NCBI GenBank assembly: GCA_028023455.1
Contig: JAQFVV010012397.1
Location: forward strand, 5,692,237-5,756,236
Direction of reading: 5' to 3'
Origin: Epiperipatus broadwayi
Lineage: Eukaryota > Onychophora > Udeonychophora > Euonychophora > Peripatidae
Length of the DNA: 64,000 nucleotides
Under the pieces are notes generated by a model. That model saw only the letters and a program-made list of their open reading frames with translations, ran no database searches and was not told the DNA's origin. Every line of letters starts with the position of its first letter. Position 1 is the stretch's first letter. A program made the translations under genes and the position numbers. Below are positions 1 through 11,016 of this stretch, piece after piece.

Positions 1-1236
<1,236 letters not shown>

Positions 1237-1491
1237 CTCAAAAGATGTGATTGCTTATATAACAGGAAAGTTAGACACAACTGTGGTATGTCATAAGTTT
1301 ATACCTGCAAATAAATTTTATTCCTCATTTTATATTTTTGTCAAAAAAAAATGATGTGAGTGAAATAATTATTTCAAATTTTTGGGCATCAAGCATTTAT
1401 ATATCCATTTTATGGGAAATTAAATAAAGATTTAATTGTTAATGAACAAATAAAGGATCAGGTAGTTGAGGATAATATTGGTGATGTATAA
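1237..1491 (+). pseudogene. C-terminal remnant of LINE ORF1, fused to the triplet repeat
   Basis: The sequence directly after the triplet array translates to a short piece resembling the C-terminal domain of the ORF1 protein of Jockey/CR1-type LINEs: a basic/hydrophobic stretch, then SSF-like and NFW-like motifs (FYSSFYIFV, then SNFW). The frame shifts at the A9 run near 1342-1350 and again near 1410, after which it reads to a TAA at 1489-1491. That TAA overlaps the ATG of the next ORF (TAATG). The 5' part of ORF1 is absent, so the element is 5'-truncated or broken by the repeat. The assignment rests on motif spacing and position only. Confidence 0.5.
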
Positions 1492-4336
1492 TGGATTATT
1501 GCATTTATAAAAATTGTAAAACAAAATATAAAAATTCATCACATAACAATGGTAATAAGAAGTTAATTAATAAAAGTAACATTTTCTGTTGTTATATGCA
1601 AAATGTTAGAGGGTTAAGAACTAAATGTCAGTTATTGAAACATGCTGTTTTTGCAGAAGAAGATGATCTAATAGCCTTGACAGAAACATGGTTGAATGAT
1701 CAATTTGTTACTGATCAGATTGTAGATGATAGATATTTACTATATAGACACGATTGTATAAACTCTAAGCTTTCAAGAGGTGGAGGTGTTTTATTGGCAG
1801 TTAAAAACAACATTGTAACAAAGCAAATAAATATAGAACTAAATTTTTTTGATTTAATTTGGATTGAAAAGATATTAGGATCTCAATTGTTTTTGGTTGG
1901 GAATATATATATTCCTCCTTATATTAATATAATTGAACTAAATAATGATTTGGAGAAATTAGAAAAATATTTACTTAATTATAAGCACAATATTTTGATC
2001 TGTGGTGACTTTAATGCATGATATGTAATGACAGCAGATGAAATAACTGAATTAAGCAGTAATGAAATAAATAAAGGACAAAGAATTATAGAATTTATGA
2101 AAATAACTGGTGTAGTACAAAGAAATCAGTTAAAAAATAATAATGGATGTGTTCTAGATTTTATATTAATTAACTTTAGTGATGTAGATGTGAGGCATAG
2201 TATACAGCCATTATTGAAGGAAGACTCTCATCATCCAGAAATTGAGTTTTTTGTTTATGTCAAACATATATCATTAAATAAGGGTATGATAACTTCAAAT
2301 AGAAATTATAAACTTGGTGATTATTATAATTTATATTGTGACATCAAGTATGCTGATTGGGACCAAATATATTATTCCCCAACAGTAAATGAGGCAGTAT
2401 ATCTGTTTCAAAAAATTACGCAAAACATTTTAAACAATAGAATACCATTATGCTATGAATCATCTAAAAAATATCCTCCTTGGTTTTCTAAGAAATTGAT
2501 TTGTATTTACAAAAGAAAACATAAGCATCATAAGTTGTTTAAGAAATCAGGATCAATAATATGTTATAATAACTTTATAAATTTTAGAAGATTATTTAAA
2601 ACCATAGAAAAAATTGATTTCAAAAGATATATTAAGAAAGTAGAGAACAACATAAAGTGCAATTCAAATTACTTTTGGTTATTTATTAAAAAGCATTCCG
2701 GTGTAAAAAATAAAATGTCAATTAACAATGGAAGTCTTACAGATGATGATTTTGCCAACTACTTCTCATCATGTACAGAGAAAAATGTGACATCTAAATC
2801 ATATATAGTTAAATCTGCTTTTAAAAGTAATGATTTGTTAGTTATTAACTCATTAAATTATAATGGCATTTTATTAGCAATAAAACAGCTTAGAAATAAA
2901 AAAGTTTTGGATATGATATGCTACCTGTTTTTATTTATAAACGATGTGCTGAACTGCTACTTCCAGTGCTTTGTTATATTTTTAATATCTCTTTACAGCA
3001 AGGTATTTTTCCTGATTCATGGAAAGTTGCAAAAGTTATACCAATACCAGAAGTCAAATCAAATGATGTTAGTAATTATAGACCTATTTTATTATTATGT
3101 ATAGCTGGAAAAATCTTTGAAAAATGTGTGTATAATAAAATAATAGATAAAGTATGTAAATCTTTATCTAAAACACAACATGGTTTTAACCCAGGTAGAT
3201 CTGTTGAGACTAATTTGATACATATTAAAGATGCTATTGCAAATGCAATTGATAACAGATTACAGCTTGATGTGATTTATTTTGATTTAAGCAAAGCATT
3301 TGACTGAGTAGATCACTCTAGATTGATTAGTAAGTTGCACACGATTGGTTTTAGTTGTGAACTTTTGCAGTGGTTCATATCTTTTGTCTCAAATAGACCG
3401 AATTTTGTATCTTTTGGGTCTGCAAAATCATACACATATTTTAGTAATGCTGGAGTGCCTCAAGGAAGTGTACTTGGACCATTGCTTTTTTCAGTTTATT
3501 TTTTGGATATAGAGCAGTGTGTAAGTGGTTCTGACATTCTCTGCTTTGCAGATGATATTAAACTGTATAAAACTATTAGGAATTTTGATGATCAGAAGAT
3601 TTTGCAATCTGATATCAAAAAATTTTAGGATTGGTGTGTGGGAAACTATATGGAAATTAACATTGAAAAAGGTTGTGATATATCGTTTTCTAAAAAATCA
3701 TCTACAAGTCTGTTTAATTATACACAAAACTCAAAAAGTATTTCAAAAAAACAAGATCATAAAGCTTTAGGTATTAATTTTAATAATAATGGAACATTTA
3801 ATAATAATATTCAAAATATTATTATAAAAAGTTATAAAATAATGGGTTTAATTCTCAGAAACTGTAAAATGTTTAAGAGAAATACATGTGTGTATTTGTT
3901 TCATACATTGATCTTATCTATTTTAAATTATGGATCTTTGATCTGGAATTCATCTAAATTAAATAATAGATTAGCACTGGAAATAGTTTATAAAAAAATT
4001 TTCAGATACATTAAATCAGAAATAATATGTGACAACAATGCACTCTACAAAAGACGAATCTATACTGATATGAAGTATTTTAAAAAAATTACATCAGGTA
4101 TAATAGATGTGAGAAGTTGCCATACAACATTATCATTTAGTGTGAAGATAAAGGATATGAGATCAAAAAATTTGGATAATATTCCAAAATTTAAAAGTGA
4201 AACATTAAAAAATTCAGCATTAGTAATATTACCTAGATTGTACAATAAATATTTTAATGCTGTTAATATATTTGAACAGATGATAGAACATTTAGGACTA
4301 CTGTGCAAAAAACTCTGCAAATGCTTTGTGAACTAG
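1491..4336 (+). pseudogene. LINE ORF2 (endonuclease + reverse transcriptase), Jockey/CR1-like, inactive
   Basis: A non-LTR retrotransposon polyprotein. The apurinic endonuclease comes first: NVRGLRTK near residue 40, ALTETWL, SRGGGVLLAVK, then GDFNA at the first break. The reverse transcriptase follows: a NYRP-like motif near 3075-3090, AFD at the second break, AGVPQGSVLGP near 3450-3480, and the catalytic box FADDIKL near 3547-3567. A C-terminal domain runs to the TAG at 4334-4336. The frame is broken by TGA at 2019-2021, a one-base frameshift near 2903-2908, TGA at 3304-3306 and TAG at 3626-3628. After each stop the frame is unchanged, so the element was recently one ORF. The start ATG overlaps the ORF1 stop. 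Family-level naming within Jockey/CR1 is uncertain. Confidence 0.85.
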
Positions 4337-4407
4337 ATTAGCTGTGCATTTTTGTTTGGATGTAAAATCTGTTAAATGTACTAAATTAAATTAAATTATT
4401 ATTATTA
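4337..4407 (+). other. LINE 3' UTR and ATT tail
   Basis: A short untranslated region follows the ORF2 stop and ends in TAAATTAAATTAAATT and four ATT units at about 4396-4407. Simple-repeat tails are usual for this kind of LINE. The tail marks the probable 3' end of the element. Confidence 0.6.
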
Positions 4408-4409
4408 CG

Positions 4410-4510
4410 TTGTACAGGCTTAAACCTGCATTTATATATGTAATATATTCAGGATTCGAACTCAGACTTTCACACGACCCACTACTCTCAGTGCCATCTC
4501 ATATTGCTGA
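4410..4510 (-). repeat. possible tRNA-derived SINE fragment
   Basis: On the minus strand, GAGTTCGAATC (complement of about 4453-4463) matches a pol III B box (GGTTCGANTCC). It lies next to a repeat-like sequence with no coding content. No clear A box could be placed at the right distance, so this is weak. Confidence 0.25.
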
Positions 4511-4632
4511 CCTAACTGATCACACACATGTTGAAACGATAAATAATCACCAATATACGTATTTCATGCCAAAACAGCAATCATCAGTTGGTCTAGATTA
4601 CTATCCTCACACATATATATAATCAGTGCTCA

Positions 4633-4655
4633 TTATTATTATTATTATTATTATT
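4633..4655. repeat. (ATT)n microsatellite
   Basis: About eight ATT units. From here to 5283 I see only AT-rich sequence without coding signals. Confidence 0.85.
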
Positions 4656-5283
4656 TTGTAAATAAACTTCAGTCTTATAGAAACATTACAGCATTTTGTT
4701 GATTCACACGTCCATATTAGCTAAATCATTATTTAATAAACATGCTTGAAGGCTACGCCTTTTATACTCCATTTCATTTATCATACAATTCTTAAATAAA
4801 ATATATTTTAATTTTGGATTACTCATTTATAAAAGTCTTGCTTTTGTTTTCTTTTCTAAATCAATATTCTCTCCATTGTTAATACAGATTTGTTGTTTTT
4901 GTTTTCTCATAATTAAATTCCATATATATATATATATTTACAACAGTTTTATTAGTTCAAAAAAATAAAACAAACATTATAAACATTTCTTCTTCAAAAT
5001 TATAGGAAAGAAACTAAATACAGTAATATCAAAACTAATAGAATTACTCTTTTACATTTATCTTGTATTTAATCATTATTCCTTTTAATATTTTCAAAAC
5101 AAAACTACACGTAATCTAATTATTTAAATCATTCTAATTTTATTCACAATTTATTAAATGATAAAATTAGCATATATTAATGATAGTTGATTTCTTAATA
5201 GTTGATTGCCATTAATCTGGTTCTAAATTATTTTCATCTATTAATATTATATATTTACTCTGTTTTACACATTGTATATATAT

Positions 5284-6042
5284 ATAATTTCTGGGAGTTT
5301 CTATGTAATAAAAATATAATAGCAATATAGTGATGACACTTTTCTTTATTTTTGCTGTAATATCCTATAAATACAATTTATCTAAACTGCTTCAAACACA
5401 GAGCAAGTTTATTTTGATTGCTCTGAAGAAGACTGCAGGTCAGTCGAATTATAGATGTATGAATATGTACAAATAAAGAGTTTTGCTAAAAATTGTTTGA
5501 AGTGGTTTGGATAAATTGTAATATAGGGATGACTTTCAATACAATAAGAAGTACTTTTCTCAGATTTTTTCTCTCAAATCATAAGAATGTGTGCAGTGAG
5601 ATATAAAATCTTTTTTTTTTCTTTATTTTCTTCTCATTCTCAAATTCTTTGGTTGAGAAGATTTAAAAAATTTTTTTATCCTCCAATAGCTTTTTCCAAC
5701 TATTGTTAATTTTCTTTAATTCACACTTTTCATTTATTTTCTTAGGCCTTTTAAAAATCTCTACAGTTTCCCTTGGCAATCTCTGGTCATATTTTTTTAA
5801 ATTTTTGTCAGAATATGTGTTTTATTAAAATAGATGTTGTGGTTAGTTAGTTTAATGTGTGAATAAATGGCTGATGAATTGGATTTTTCTCTAACTGCCA
5901 ACATGTGTTCATCCTTTCTTGGGTTTTCACATTCTTATGATTTGACAAAGAAAAAGCTGTGAGGAAAGTATTTATTATTGTACTGAAACATCATTGCTAT
6001 TTAGCTACTATATTTTTATTACATAGAAGCCCCTGGAAATAA
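5284..6042. mobile_element. foldback element with arms of about 120 bp, interrupted
   Basis: The left arm (5284-5337 continued at 5534-5600) and the right arm (about 5928-6042) are inverted copies. TTCTATGTAATAAAAATATA at 5299-5318 is matched in reverse complement near 6009-6028, and CAAATCATAAGAATGTG at about 5576-5592 near 5928-5946. The left arm lacks continuity because a separate element is inserted at 5338-5533. The loop holds no coding sequence. The class of transposon is unknown. Confidence 0.6.
5338..5533 (+). mobile_element. 183-bp insertion with hammerhead-like fold and 13-bp TSD
   Basis: The element sits inside one arm of the 5284-6042 foldback. It is bounded by near-identical 13-mers at 5325-5337 and 5521-5533 (ATATAGTGATGAC and ATATAGGGATGAC), which fit a target-site duplication. 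The other foldback arm lacks it, giving an internal empty site. Its ends pair with each other over 5371-5398 and about 5492-5520. In the centre, CTGAAGA is followed by a perfect 5-bp hairpin GACTG/CAGTC with loop CAGGT, then GAAT (about 5421-5446). CUGANGA plus stem II plus GAA is the hammerhead core. GAAA is GAAT here, so activity is doubtful. No ORF. Confidence 0.55.
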
Positions 6043-6246
6043 TTCTATGAATTCATCATTTGTACATGACAATATTAGAATTAATATATATAATAATTAA
6101 TAAAACAAGTCATAAATTTTGTAACTTGCTTTTAAGCTTGCATTTAAATGATCACTAGATGAAGCTTACCAATAGCTCTAATCAAGCTTTATTTTATAAG
6201 TGCCAAAAAAGAAAGAATTCAAAAATCTCTATCAGAAAGTCTCTAT

Positions 6247-6290
6247 CTCCAGACCAATTGATGTTGAGCTTATGGCTCACCTCAGTGGAG
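6247..6290 (-). ncRNA. hammerhead-like module, satellite A copy 1
   Basis: Read on the minus strand: stem I CTCCA (6290-6286) pairs with TGGAG (6251-6247), core CTGAGGT, and stem II GAGC/GCTC with loop CATAA. The GAAA box is AACA here. Stem III follows, then a GTC triplet at the cleavage position. Two core changes make self-cleavage unlikely. Confidence 0.45.
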
Positions 6291-6667
6291 TTCTTGAACT
6301 CTAGAAACTAGATCTAAAATACTAACTCAGAAGTCAGCACTTATAAAACATGTTTCTATCAATTTAAAAGCCTGAACTTTTCAGACATGTAAATGTCTTC
6401 AAATCCAGCTTTTCAATCCAGATAGTTATATAGGTCTGAATTCAGCTCAGTTTCATCATATAGTAATAGCCTCTGTAATATAGCATCACAAAAGCCTTCA
6501 AAGGCACACAAATAATAATTAATAAAACTAGTCATAAATTTCGTAACTTGTTTTTAAGCTTGCATTTAAATAATCACTAGATGGAGCTTACCAACAGCAA
6601 TAATCAAGCTTTATTTTATAAGTGCTGAAAGAGAAAGAATTCAAAATCTCTATTGGAAAGTCTTTAT

Positions 6668-6711
6668 CTTCAGACCAATTGATTTCGAGCTTATGGCTCA
6701 CCTCCGTGGAG
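6668..6711 (-). ncRNA. hammerhead-like module, satellite A copy 2
   Basis: Same 44-nt layout. CGGAGGT stands in place of CUGANGA. Stem II GAGC/GCTC, GAAA, stem III around AATT and the GTC triplet are all present. Stem I CTCCA/TGAAG is weaker by one pair. Position 9 is T instead of A. Confidence 0.5.
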
Positions 6712-7088
6712 TGCTGCAACTCTAGAATTAGAGCTAAAATACTAACTCAAATGTCAGCACTTATAAAACACATTTCTATCAATTTGAAAGCTTGAACTTT
6801 TCAGATATGTAAATTTCTTCAAATACAGCTTTACAAACCAGATAGCTATATATGGTCTGAATTCCACTCTGTTTCACCATATAGTAATAGTCTCTGCATT
6901 ATAGCATCACAAAAGCTTTTAAAGGTACACTTATAATAATTAATAAAATAAGTCATAAATTTCTTATCTTGATTTTAAGCTTGCATTTAAATGATCACTA
7001 GATAGACCTTACCAATAACTCTATTTAAGCTTTATTTTATAAGTGCCGAAAGAGAAAGAATTCAAAATCTCTATCGGAAAGTTCATAT

Positions 7089-7132
7089 TTCCAGACCAAT
7101 TGGTTCCCAGCTTATGGCTCACTTCAGTGGAG
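7089..7132 (-). ncRNA. hammerhead-like module, satellite A copy 3
   Basis: Core CTGAAGT, stem I CTCCA/TGGAA, stem II GAGC/GCTG with one mismatch, GGAA in place of the GAA box context, stem III ACC/GGT with loop AATT, then C. The stem III pairs are the best of the array. Confidence 0.45.
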
Positions 7133-7509
7133 TTCTGGAACTCTAGAAACTAGATCTAAAATACTAACTCAAAAGTCAGCACTTATAAAACATGTTTCTA
7201 TCAATTTGAAAGCCTAAACTTTTCAGACATGTAAATATCTTCAAATCTAGTTTTACAAACCAGATAGCTATATGGGTCTGAATTCAGATCAGTTTCACCA
7301 TATAGTAATAGTCACTACAATATATCATCACAAAAGCCTTCAAAGGTACACTTATAATAATTAATAAAACAAGTCATACATTTTGTAACTTCCTTTTAAG
7401 CTTGCATTTAAATAATCACTAGATGGAGCTTACCAAAAGCTCTAATCAAGTTTTATTTTATAAGTTTTGAAAGAGAAATAATTCAAAATCTCTATTGGAT
7501 AGTTTCTAA

Positions 7510-7553
7510 CTCCAGACCAGTTAGTTTCAAGCATAGAGCTCACCCCAGTGAAA
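7510..7553 (-). ncRNA. hammerhead-like module, satellite A copy 4
   Basis: Core CTGGGGT, GAGC/GCTT stem II with loop TCTAT, intact GAAAC, stem III ending GGT, then C. Stem I is TTTCA/TGGAG and only partly paired. The most diverged of the four direct copies. Confidence 0.4.
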
Positions 7554-7881
7554 TGCTGTGACTCTATAATTAGAGCTAAAATACTAATTCAAAAGTCAGC
7601 ACTTATAAAACATGTTTCTATCAATTTGAAAGCCTGAACATTTCAGACACGTAAATGTCTTCAAATCCATATTTACAAACCAAATAGCTATATGGGTCTG
7701 AATTCAGCTCAGTTTACCATATAGTAATAGCCTCTGCAATATAGCATCATAAAACCTTTCAAAGGTACACATATAATAATTACCCATGTCATAAATTTCA
7801 TAACTTGCTTTTAAGCTTGCATTTAAATAATCACTAGATGGACCTTACCAATAGCTCTAGTTAAGCTTTTTTTCTAAGTGT

Positions 7882-8184
7882 ACCTTTGAAGGCTTTTGTG
7901 ATATATATTGCAGAAGCTATTACTATATGATGAAACTGAGCTGAATTTAGACCCATATGGCTATCTGGTTTATAAAGCTGGATTTGAAGTCATTTACATA
8001 TCTCAAAAGTTGTGGCTTTTAAATTGATAGAATCATGTTTTATAAGTGCTGACTTTTGAGTTAGTACTTTAGATCTAGTTTCTAAAGTACCAGCACTCCA
8101 CTGAGATGAGCGAAGAGCTCAAATCCAATTAGCCTGGAGATTGGGAGTTTCTGATAGAGATTTTGAATTCTTTTGCTTTCAGCA

Positions 8185-8188
<4 letters not shown>
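7882..8188 (+). repeat. inverted partial copy of satellite A
   Basis: Reverse-complement copy of about three quarters of the 420-bp unit, starting with TGTACCTTTGAAGGC, the complement of the unit's end. It is joined head to head to the truncated fifth unit near 7880 and runs into the (AT)n tract at 8189. Confidence 0.88.
8096..8139 (+). ncRNA. hammerhead-like module, inverted satellite A copy
   Basis: On the plus strand: CTCCA (8096-8100), core CTGAGAT, stem II GAGC/GCTC with loop GAAGA, CAAA in place of GAAA, a degenerate stem III, then TGGAG (8135-8139). Exactly 44 nt, as in the other copies. All five A copies carry T at core position 9. Confidence 0.45.

Positions 8189-8223
<35 letters not shown>
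8189..8223. repeat. (AT)n microsatellite, LTR insertion target
   Basis: Alternating AT tract. The LTR element begins at 8224, and AT sequence resumes directly after its other end at 15876. ATAT flanks both sides, so the target-site duplication cannot be sized inside the repeat. Confidence 0.9.
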
Positions 8224-8226
<3 letters not shown>

Positions 8227-10776
8227 ACCGGTATAAATCCACCACGCTTACTCATACACAGTACCCGAGTTCAAACCCAGTCCACGTTTAAGAATAAATT
8301 CCAAAACGCCAACTAAATTCAAACCCAAACCCCGGTATGACCAACCGATGATGACTTTATAACAGCACGGGGTTATCCCTTTTCTAGCTCAGCTTAGAAC
8401 ATGGACAAAATTCTTACAGTTAATGATACATATATTCGTTAGACTCTAGATATTGGAACGGTCATTCATGTATCATATATATTTAAGTTGCCAATACAGA
8501 CAGTAAGTGGCTAAATAGACTTAGAGAGTAATAAAGTGGAGGACACAAAAATTTAATTAAAGAAAGTGTTTAATAAGCAAATTATAAAGCACATAAATAG
8601 AGTGTTAAATAAGACAAATAGAAAGCACATGAACATAGTGTTATATAATAGAAATATACAGCATATAAATATAGTGTTATACAGTACGGTAAGACTTCAT
8701 AAATCCTCTTGTATTTGGCTACTAGTCTTTAGTGAACGTTTTATTTAATGAACAAACTCATGCCAATAGCTGGGTAGTTAAATAATTGACAGGTGGTTAA
8801 GAGAATCAGAGTATTAGAGCATTGGAAAAAATATTTATCTAAAGATTTTTGTTTACTTATTTTATTTGAATAGGCTCGAGCCGGAACGTAGACGAACAGT
8901 GGAGATGGTTTTATATAAATACGACATAAGAGATAGGTGAACTGGAGGTTTTATATAAATACGACGTGGAAAATATATGAACTGGTGGTTGCCTATATTC
9001 AAGAGCCCTACAGTAATCAATTGCGGTGCATTAACGGAATACCGGGCGGCTTGTACTTTGACAAGGCTTAATGCCCCCAAGTAGCTCCGGGACACGACAA
9101 CCAGCCGGGATCATTTCGAACCCCGGTGATCCAAGAGATTACCGGGAAAGAAAAACTGCTTTCATTCCCCAATGGTAGAATGGCGAGACGCTGACTTCAG
9201 CGAAGGGAAGGCATTGCCACAGACATGAAGGACGAATACTTGAAGCGGATTTTTAAAAGAAATTATATAAAACCTGGAATCTATTAGTCTGTTTCTACGC
9301 CACAGGCTGAGATCCTTACCCCAATAAAACGTAGCGGACTTAAACTGACGGTGACAACAATAATTAGTTAAATTTACTCTGAAACTCTAACCCTTCGGGT
9401 TGACAGGCGGTAGCGATAGTATCAAATTACGCAATGAATTATTTCTCATATTATACATAACATTAATGAACACTTTGAAACGATTATATATATATTTAAG
9501 ATTGAAACTTGGATTGTAATTTTATAACAACTGAACATAGAATAATAAAGTGATTTAACATTTACTAACTCGGAATGTGAAAGAATATTTAATTCAGAAC
9601 ATGAAATTACTTTTAAATTAAATTGATCATTATTACACACTAGTTTACACAGATTTGGAAATATTACTATTGGCAATGTTTGTTTATGAAATAAGCAACA
9701 TAAGAAAATATAAATGCATTCAGTTGAAATATTATTACTATTAATTACAATTTTATAAATGATTTCTAAAGACTAGAGCAGAGGATTAAAAAAAAAAAAA
9801 AAGAAAAGAAAATTTACTGACAGGTTAAATAATAGCATTATAAATGATATAAAGACTTACATATGATTCACTTGATTAATAATATTAAGCACGGAAGAAA
9901 ATTAAAGTTCATGTAACAAAGTTCTCTTTTTCTTCATCCAGCTTGGCTTGTAACGTAGGCGCGCATTTTTGAAAGTTATTTGTAAGGCATAGTAAATTTT
10001 GAGATTGGAAGTTGGAAATTCTGAAGTATATGAAACATGATCAAACAGCGGCACGAGGATCCATATTGGCAGGCAGAGACCAGCTCCTGGCAATTAGCCC
10101 ATGAACATGGCGATTCACTGGTAAACTTCTTAATAAGATATTTGAATTATTATTAACTGCTGTGTTGTCTCGAGACTACCTCTCTCAAACACGACCAAAG
10201 TTAGAATGTAAGTTTTTTCTAGAATTTGCCACTGCTGACCTTTCCGACTTGTTTTTGTTTTAGGCTCCGCCTACTTTCTCTAGCCTCTAGCGATGCAGCT
10301 TGACCAATAATCAATTATCTGTTTTTAGCAATCTTTTAATTTAATACGTTATTTTCAAATTGACATAGTAATTACATATAAAATTCCTTACTAATTTTGA
10401 ATACAACTTAATTGCTTTGTACATTTGTGCAATTAGATTTTAATTAAAACACTGATCAAAGGAATGTGATTTTTGATCAGTATTTTTAAACGACTTTATA
10501 CAATTTTAAAACTAAAATTTAAAACAAATACGCCCGCACTGAAACTTTAAATTAAATGATATAAATTCGCAAACCACGCACACACAAATATTATTTCATG
10601 GTTTGCGACATTTATATACGGCATCTTTACACATTGACTAATAAACTATAAAATATATAATTAATTTTTATTATAAATTAAAATAGACAAAATCTCACTG
10701 CGGGCGAACAGTGGTTTGAATTACCGTACATAAAAACACCTGAAACGAAGATCGGTTCTCCGATCTGTCTGTTTCA
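8224..10776 (-). repeat. 3' LTR of LTR element 1
   Basis: 2553 bp, nearly identical to the copy at 13322-15875. Differences seen include A/G near 8473, a one-base length change in a T run near 9252 and G/A near 10289. Small ORFs of 60-77 codons inside it are identical in both copies and not convincing genes. A GGGTTTGAACTC motif resembling a pol III B box lies close to its 3' end on the minus strand. Confidence 0.93.
10741..10776 (-). promoter_or_regulatory. terminal hairpin at the 5' edge of the LTR
   Basis: TGAAAC at 10741-10746 pairs with GTTTCA at 10771-10776. Inside, AGATCGG (10749-10755) pairs with CCGATCT (10760-10766) around a TTCT loop. The same hairpin is at 15840-15875. It occupies the very start of the LTR in element orientation. 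Role unknown. LTR element 2 has an analogous hairpin with different sequence. Confidence 0.7.
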
Positions 10777-11016
10777 TTTCTTGTCACTTTATAAAAAAAA
10801 ACAACAAAAAAAAATGATTATACATAATTTCTGGTTACATTTTCTTCATTCATTTTTTTACATAATTGATTTTTTTATTGATTTGACCTTGGAGAACAGT
10901 CTGGGTGAGGGTTTGAACTTAATATTTACAAAGGTGGGTATATTGCCGTAATTCCTTTTCTCGTCATCATGTGCATGTCATAGTGGTCATTTTCCGGGTT
11001 ATCATTTTGTATATCT
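10777..11016 (-). other. 3' interior of LTR element 1
   Basis: 240 bp between the ORF stop and the 3' LTR. It holds long A/T runs at 10793-10815, and the bases touching the LTR read GACAAGAAA on the minus strand, a modest polypurine stretch where a polypurine tract is expected. Confidence 0.5.

Larger units (their letters stand above)
6091..7881 (-). repeat. 420-bp tandem satellite A, four full copies and part of a fifth
   Basis: Units begin near 6091, 6512, 6933, 7353 and 7773, a period of 420-421 bp. They diverge by base substitutions and small indels. Each complete unit carries a 44-nt hammerhead-like module on the minus strand and ends with a conserved AAAGG-ACAC-like junction. The fifth copy stops after about 108 bp, where an inverted copy begins. 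The strand given is that of the ribozyme-like module. The unit is homologous to the 410-bp satellite at 46619-47942, most clearly over GAAACTAGATCTAAA and CCAGATAGCTATA. No ORF. Confidence 0.93.

Noticed and set aside
5866-5890. CTGATGA on the plus strand as a hammerhead core
   Set aside because: No stem II and no GAAA follow; the same holds for CTGATGA at about 26319, 26507, 28917 and 58369.
6091-8188. CRISPR-like array
   Set aside because: The repeats are 420 bp long, diverged and without short spacers; this is a eukaryotic satellite.
9100-9260. tRNA-like stretch in the LTR (TTCGAACCCCGG and TGGTAGAATGG nearby)
   Set aside because: The two box-like pieces are on opposite strands and no cloverleaf could be drawn.
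8566-10093. Small ORFs of 60-77 codons in the LTR, repeated at 13664-15192
   Set aside because: They are duplicated only because the LTR is duplicated; no motif and random-looking composition.
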